Of a stretch of 10,981 bases of DNA, positions 8,224 through 10,981 are shown in pieces. This DNA is from Prevotellaceae bacterium UBA2718 (GTDB taxonomy: Bacteria; Bacteroidota; Bacteroidia; Bacteroidales; Bacteroidaceae). The position numbers and the translations under genes are program-made. Below the pieces are notes generated by a model. The model did no database searches. It saw only the letters and a program-made list of their open reading frames with translations, and was not told where the DNA came from. How positions within the stretch are numbered: the first letter of the stretch is position 1; the number at the start of each line of letters is the position of its first letter. The DNA is taken from NCBI GenBank assembly GCA_002353975.1, contig DEKQ01000149.1, positions 49,033 through 60,013 of the forward strand, in the 5' to 3' direction.

Positions 8224-9285
8224 ATGAATAAGCGACACCTTAAAACTATCATAACCGTAGTAGTATTATTATGGACAATGCTGCCGTTGCAGGCGCAATC
8301 CACGCTGAACGACACCATTCAGCACGACACTACTACACACCAAAGCGGCACTAAACGCAGGAAACTTCCCCGATGGTTGCACAAGATTGACAGTTTTCTC
8401 GTGGCCAAATACAGTCGTGTGACCTACGACACTGCCTACATCAGGCGTCCCAAGTCGCGTCTGACGCTGAAACTGCGTGGCAACATCAGCGGCTCGGCGT
8501 TTCACGTCAAAGGACGGCAGGGAGGATATGAAGGGCGTGCCAACATCTCGACTGATGTCAAGACAACGATGAGCGTGGGTGTCACCTATTGTGGCATCAG
8601 CGTGGGATTGGCCCTGAACCCCGGCAAGCTCTTCGGGCATTACAATGACTATGAGCTGAACATCAATGCCTACGGCAACCGCTTCGGCATAGATGCCGCC
8701 TACCAGTCATCGACGACTCTCTCTGGCACCGTCACCATAAATGGCCTGGACCATTTCATGGGAAAAGACATGATAGACATGAAGGTCTTCAGCCTCAACG
8801 CCTATTATGCCTTCAGCGGTCGTCGGTTCTCCTATCCTGCGGCCTTCACGCAGAGCTACATACAGAAGCGCTCCGCCGGCTCCTGGCTCGTAGGTCTCTC
8901 CTATCTTGGCGGCAGCATAAAGGCCGGTGAGAAGAAACCGGAGGACATGCCTGACTACCGCATCTACGTAGGCCACCTGGGCATCGGCGGCGGATATGGC
9001 TACAACTTTGTCCTGGGGCGCCACTGGCTCATACACATCTCTGCCCTGCCAACGCTCGTCATCTCAAACCACAACAACATCACGGAGGATGGTGAGCGCC
9101 GCAGAATGACCACAAAGTTCCCCGATGTCATTCTGGCAGAGCGTTCTGCCATCGTCTATAACTTCAACGAGAAGTATTTCGCCAGTGCCACACTCGTGAT
9201 GACCAACTCCCTGATGCGCGGCCAAGACATTGCCATCAACTATTTCAAGTGGCGCGCCCGCTTCTCCTTCGGCATGCGACTGTAA
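8224..9285 (+). CDS. Exported DUF4421-like protein, probable outer-membrane beta-barrel
   Basis: A protein of 353 residues whose function is unknown. The ATG at 8224 gives a clean signal peptide: basic MNKRHLK, a hydrophobic core to about residue 20, and a likely cut after LQA (24). A TTG 42 bp upstream would place 14 residues in front of the signal and is rejected. The mature part opens with a Ser/Thr/Asp-rich stretch, then YDTAYIRRPKSRLTLKLRGNISG, a pattern I associate with the DUF4421 family of Bacteroidota. The rest has many alternating polar/aromatic strands, paired glycines (GIGGGYGYNFVLG) and a terminal strand WRARFSFGMRL, all consistent with a beta-barrel. It follows the HhH gene by 62 bp. 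The family name is from memory of its sequence pattern; export is the firmer claim. Confidence 0.72.
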   Translation: MNKRHLKTIITVVVLLWTMLPLQAQSTLNDTIQHDTTTHQSGTKRRKLPRWLHKIDSFLVAKYSRVTYDTAYIRRPKSRLTLKLRGNISGSAFHVKGRQGGYEGRANISTDVKTTMSVGVTYCGISVGLALNPGKLFGHYNDYELNINAYGNRFGIDAAYQSSTTLSGTVTINGLDHFMGKDMIDMKVFSLNAYYAFSGRRFSYPAAFTQSYIQKRSAGSWLVGLSYLGGSIKAGEKKPEDMPDYRIYVGHLGIGGGYGYNFVLGRHWLIHISALPTLVISNHNNITEDGERRRMTTKFPDVILAERSAIVYNFNEKYFASATLVMTNSLMRGQDIAINYFKWRARFSFGMRL

Positions 9286-9356
9286 CCCCTGCCCGCCGTG
9301 TTGCGCCCGGAGATAGCAAGAATTTTTCATCTATCATCTTTCAATTTCAATTAGAA

Positions 9357-9390
9357 CTCTTGCACACCTCAAAACTTAATCGTACCTCTG
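9357..9390 (+). promoter_or_regulatory. Promoter-like repeat, copy A (degenerate)
   Basis: This 34-base block matches 28 of 34 bases, with no gaps, of the block at 9489-9522. It has TTG at 9360-9362, exactly 20 bp, then TACCTCTG at 9383-9390, one base off the TAnnTTTG consensus. It may be a weak second promoter or the decayed remnant of a duplication. Confidence 0.4.
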
Positions 9391-9450
9391 ACTGCGTCGC
9401 GCTCGGCGCTTGCGACGCTTTCATCAAGCGAAGCGACTGAAAGAAGGTAC
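9382..9450. repeat. GC-rich imperfect inverted-repeat segment
   Basis: The stretch is bounded by GTACCT (9382-9387) and its complement AGGTAC (9445-9450). It contains GCGTCGC (9394-9400) against GCGACGC (9412-9418) with an 11-nt spacer, and CTTTCA (9418-9423) against TGAAAG (9438-9443). As RNA it could fold into one or two short hairpins. It lies about 100 bp after the DUF4421-like gene, without a following T-run, so a terminator role is not supported. Confidence 0.4.
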
Positions 9451-9459
9451 TTCGTCATG

Positions 9460-9500
9460 GATACGCAAGAGAAAAAAACAAGTTCTTTCTCTTGCGTATC
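9460..9500. repeat. Perfect 15-bp inverted repeat over the -33 region
   Basis: The left arm 9460-9474 (GATACGCAAGAGAAA) and right arm 9486-9500 are perfect reverse complements, with an 11-nt spacer. The right arm contains the TTG at 9492-9494 that serves as the -33 element of the promoter at 9489-9522. It could be an operator for a dimeric regulator or a hairpin ending upstream RNA; the sequence alone does not decide. Confidence 0.65.
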
Positions 9501-9522
9501 TCATAACTTAATCGTAACTTTG
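9489..9522 (+). promoter_or_regulatory. Bacteroidota-type promoter for the Rpn-family gene (copy B)
   Basis: TAACTTTG at 9515-9522 fits the TAnnTTTG -7 consensus exactly, with TTG at 9492-9494 exactly 20 bp upstream. Transcription would begin a few bases after 9522, giving a leader of roughly 20-25 nt. An AAGGA at 9539-9543, 8 bases before the ATG at 9552, is a plausible ribosome binding site and is one of the few in this window. Confidence 0.7.
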
Positions 9523-9551
9523 CCCCAAGATAACCAACAAGGACTCACACA

Positions 9552-10424
9552 ATGGGAATAGAAATACGCGAGAGATACATTGACCCATATACCGACTTTG
9601 GGTTTAAGAAACTGTTCGGCACGGAGCTGAACAAGGACTTGCTCATCAGTTTCCTCAATGCGCTGTTCAACGATGCCAAGCGGGAAATAAAGGATGTGCA
9701 GTACCTGAACGCTGAGCAGTTGGGTGACGGATACGGCGACCGCCGTGCCGTGTTCGACGTGTACTGCGTGACAGAGGACGGCAGCCGGTTTATCGTAGAG
9801 ATGCAGAAGGCCGAGCAGGAGTACTTCAAGGACCGCAGCGTCTATTACGCCACTGCGCCCATTCGCGAGCAGGCTCCGAAGGGCCAGTGGGACTATCATC
9901 TGGAGGATGTCTATACCATAGGCGTGCTGAACTTCACATTCCCCGACGATGAGTATCCCGCAGACAGCTACATACACGAGGTGAAACTGAAAGACACCCA
10001 CGACAATCATGTGTTCTATGACAAGCTGACCTTCGTCTATCTGGAGATGCCGAAGTTCAACAAGCGCGAGGATGAGCTGGAGACGATGTTCGACAAGTGG
10101 ATGTTTGCCCTTCGCAACCTGTCGCGTCTGCTGGAGCGTCCGCAGGCCTTGCAGGAACGCATCTTCAAACGTCTGTTCGACCAGGCAGAGATAGCCCAGT
10201 TCAGCCCCGCTGAGCGCCGCGAATACGCAGAGAGCGTGAAGGACTACTGGGACTATTACAGCACGATGAAGACTGCCCACAAGAAAGGAAAAGAGGAAGG
10301 ACGTGCGGAAGGCGAGCACAATATGGCTATAGAGACAGCCCGCAAGATGAAAGCAGACGGCATGCCTGCTGATGTCATAGCTAAATACACCGACCTTTCC
10401 GTAGAAGAAATAGAGGCTTTATAG
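9552..10424 (+). CDS. Rpn family recombination-promoting nuclease / PD-(D/E)XK 'putative transposase'
   Basis: A 290-residue member of the Rpn/PDDEXK_2 family, which is widespread in Bacteroidota and often annotated as a transposase. Characterised E. coli Rpn proteins are DNA endonucleases that promote RecA-independent recombination. The N-terminus IDPYTDFGFKKLFGTELNKDLLISFLNALF is the family hallmark. The catalytic PD-(D/E)XK core is D69 (VFDVYC) followed by E83-M-Q85 (FIVEMQ), the E-x-Q variant usual in this family, so the active site looks intact. A Lys/Glu/Gly-rich hinge (KKGKEEGRAEGEH, about 238-250) precedes a small C-terminal helical domain (ARKMKADGMPADVIAKYTDLSVEEIEAL) that resembles a helix-turn-helix. 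It has its own promoter and terminator, and no terminal inverted repeats are visible to mark it as part of an insertion sequence. Confidence 0.88.
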   Translation: MGIEIRERYIDPYTDFGFKKLFGTELNKDLLISFLNALFNDAKREIKDVQYLNAEQLGDGYGDRRAVFDVYCVTEDGSRFIVEMQKAEQEYFKDRSVYYATAPIREQAPKGQWDYHLEDVYTIGVLNFTFPDDEYPADSYIHEVKLKDTHDNHVFYDKLTFVYLEMPKFNKREDELETMFDKWMFALRNLSRLLERPQALQERIFKRLFDQAEIAQFSPAERREYAESVKDYWDYYSTMKTAHKKGKEEGRAEGEHNMAIETARKMKADGMPADVIAKYTDLSVEEIEAL

Positions 10425-10480
10425 AGCATACACAGAAATTTGTTAAGTAAATAATAACAGGTATAACCCCACTTAATAAC

Positions 10481-10530
10481 ACAATCGCGGCAGGCATGGG
10501 TACGTGTGACTCATTGTCTGCCGCGATTGT
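10481..10530 (+). terminator. Strong hairpin, probable terminator of the Rpn-family gene
   Basis: ACAATCGCGGCAG (10481-10493) is perfectly complementary to 10518-10530. The stem extends by a G-U and two more pairs to 16 bp (10494-10496 with 10515-10517), leaving an 18-nt loop. It starts 56 bases after the stop codon and is followed by ATTGTAATTT, a modest T-rich tail. The flank is T-poor for a classic intrinsic terminator, so transcript-end stabilisation is an alternative. Confidence 0.65.
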
Positions 10531-10663
10531 ATTGTAATTTATGAGCTCCTAAAACATCAAGCGGACTCTGTTTCCGATTTTACAAAATGACAGTTTTTTA
10601 ACAAAAAAATGAACAAAAGTGATTTTCAGAACTTACCACTAAAAAATGAAAAATAGAGCGTTT

Positions 10664-10698
10664 TCAAATTGAAAATTGAGAATTGAGAATTGAAAATT
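10664..10698. repeat. Tandem A/T-rich heptamer repeat
   Basis: Five consecutive 7-mers read TCAAATT, GAAAATT, GAGAATT, GAGAATT, GAAAATT, with period exactly 7. From recollection, similar runs occur in intergenic DNA of Bacteroides and Prevotella. No coding potential is seen. Directly after it, ACCCT (10700-10704) and AGGGT (10709-10713) form a 5-bp stem with a 4-nt loop. Confidence 0.7.
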
Positions 10699-10717
10699 AA
10701 CCCTTCGGAGGGTGAAA

Positions 10718-10827
10718 GCAGGTCTTTTAGGTTGAGAAAGTTGGTCTTTTACATCGCAATAGTAGGTCTATTACGTTGCAAAAGTTACTCCGTCAGGGGG
10801 TAATAGTAGGTCTTTTACCCCCGTTTT
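10718..10827. repeat. Array of degenerate 22-bp tandem units (GGTCTTTTA core)
   Basis: Five 22-bp units start at 10718, 10740, 10762, 10784 and 10806. The core GGTCTTTTA occurs at 10721, 10743 and 10809, and as GGTCTATTA at 10765; the unit at 10784 is degenerate but keeps the phase. The approximate consensus is GTAGGTCTTTTACGTTGCAA followed by two A. Within the last two units GGGGGTAA (10796-10803) pairs with TTACCCCC (10815-10822), followed by GTTTTTG. It is not CRISPR-like, because there are no distinct spacers. Confidence 0.7.
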
Positions 10828-10841
10828 TGTGGTCGGTTTTG

Positions 10842-10889
10842 CGGTTTCGGTGTTCGTTTTTCGGGCGTATATCACCGAAATCGGTGATA
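10842..10889 (+). promoter_or_regulatory. Two mutually exclusive hairpins upstream of AGGAGG
   Basis: CGGTTTCGGTG (10842-10852) can pair with CACCGAAATCG (10873-10883): 11 bp including one G-U, with a 20-nt loop. The same strand can instead pair downstream, with TATCACCGA (10870-10878) against TCGGTGATA (10881-10889); as RNA this gives 8 pairs with a 4-nt loop. A purine-rich AGGAGG follows at 10893-10898. The pairings are directly visible; a regulatory role is inference, and the second could equally be a palindromic protein site in DNA. Confidence 0.45.
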
Positions 10890-10963
10890 GACAGGAGGTT
10901 AGGCATTCGTCTTCTCTCGTGCGTTATTTGCGGGCGCGGGCGGCGGCGCTCCGAAATTCGCGC

Positions 10964-10971
10964 TAATTTTG
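10964..10971 (+). promoter_or_regulatory. Possible -7 box at window end
   Basis: TAATTTTG matches the TAnnTTTG consensus, but the -33 position lies in GC-rich sequence without TTG. It could serve a gene beyond the window edge. This is weak evidence on its own. Confidence 0.22.
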
Positions 10972-10981
10972 AAGGTGCGAA

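Larger units (their letters stand above)
10425..10981. other. Gene-free, structure-rich noncoding region
   Basis: No credible coding region is seen on either strand in these 557 bases. In order, it holds a terminator hairpin (10481-10530), an A/T-rich segment without features I can name (about 10540-10660), tandem heptamers, a small hairpin, a phased 22-bp repeat array, a pair of overlapping alternative hairpins, an AGGAGG at 10893-10898, and a GC-rich stretch ending in a possible -7 box. Base composition shifts from A/T-rich to strongly GC-rich (10929-10950) within the region. Confidence 0.75.

Noticed and set aside
9312..9335. Hairpin GATAG/CTATC as terminator of the DUF4421-like gene
   Set aside because: It has only five A/T-rich pairs with a 14-nt loop and the T-run is inside the loop, not after the stem.
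9501..10319. Long open frame on the minus strand opposite the Rpn gene
   Set aside because: It is a compositional shadow: the plus-strand frame has clear family motifs and a promoter, while the minus-strand protein has no recognisable domain.
10718..10827. CRISPR array
   Set aside because: Units are back-to-back 22-mers with drift and no unique spacers; no cas genes are present.
10919..10966. Short GTG open frame at the window end
   Set aside because: It gives only about 15 Arg/Ala-rich residues and sits 20 bases from the AGGAGG, too far for normal initiation.

Overview
The window looks like a Bacteroidota chromosome, most likely Bacteroidales and close to Prevotella. This rests on the protein sequences of a division and cell-wall (dcw) cluster in Bacteroidota order without ddl, a DUF4421-type exported protein, start sites that mostly lack a Shine-Dalgarno sequence, and matches to the Bacteroidota promoter pattern (TTG, about 20 bp, TAnnTTTG). 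The genus is an inference. All recognised genes lie on the + strand.

Positions 1-5889 hold the 3' part of the dcw cluster: murG (5' end outside the window), murC, ftsQ, ftsA and ftsZ. MurG and MurC build peptidoglycan precursors. FtsQ belongs to the periplasmic divisome, and FtsA and FtsZ form the cytoplasmic division ring. The genes are tightly packed (48-bp gap, 4-bp overlap, 16-bp gap, 39-bp gap) and look like one transcription unit.

Positions 5931-8161 hold an HD-domain dGTP triphosphohydrolase (dgt) and a membrane-anchored helix-hairpin-helix (ComEA-like) protein, joined by an ATGA overlap. A DUF4421-like signal-peptide protein, probably outer membrane, follows at 8224-9285.

From 9286 the window becomes accessory in character. 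A 266-bp intergenic region holds two promoter-like copies of a 34-bp element and a perfect 15-bp inverted repeat. It leads into a solitary Rpn/PD-(D/E)XK family gene (9552-10424) that ends at a strong hairpin (10481-10530).

The last 450 bases have no credible gene but are rich in structure: tandem heptamers, an array of degenerate 22-bp units in exact phase, and two mutually exclusive hairpins upstream of an AGGAGG. No clear new enzymatic or defence system is visible. The items most worth a second look are these noncoding structures, the repeated promoter module before the Rpn gene, and three genes whose only plausible start is TTG.
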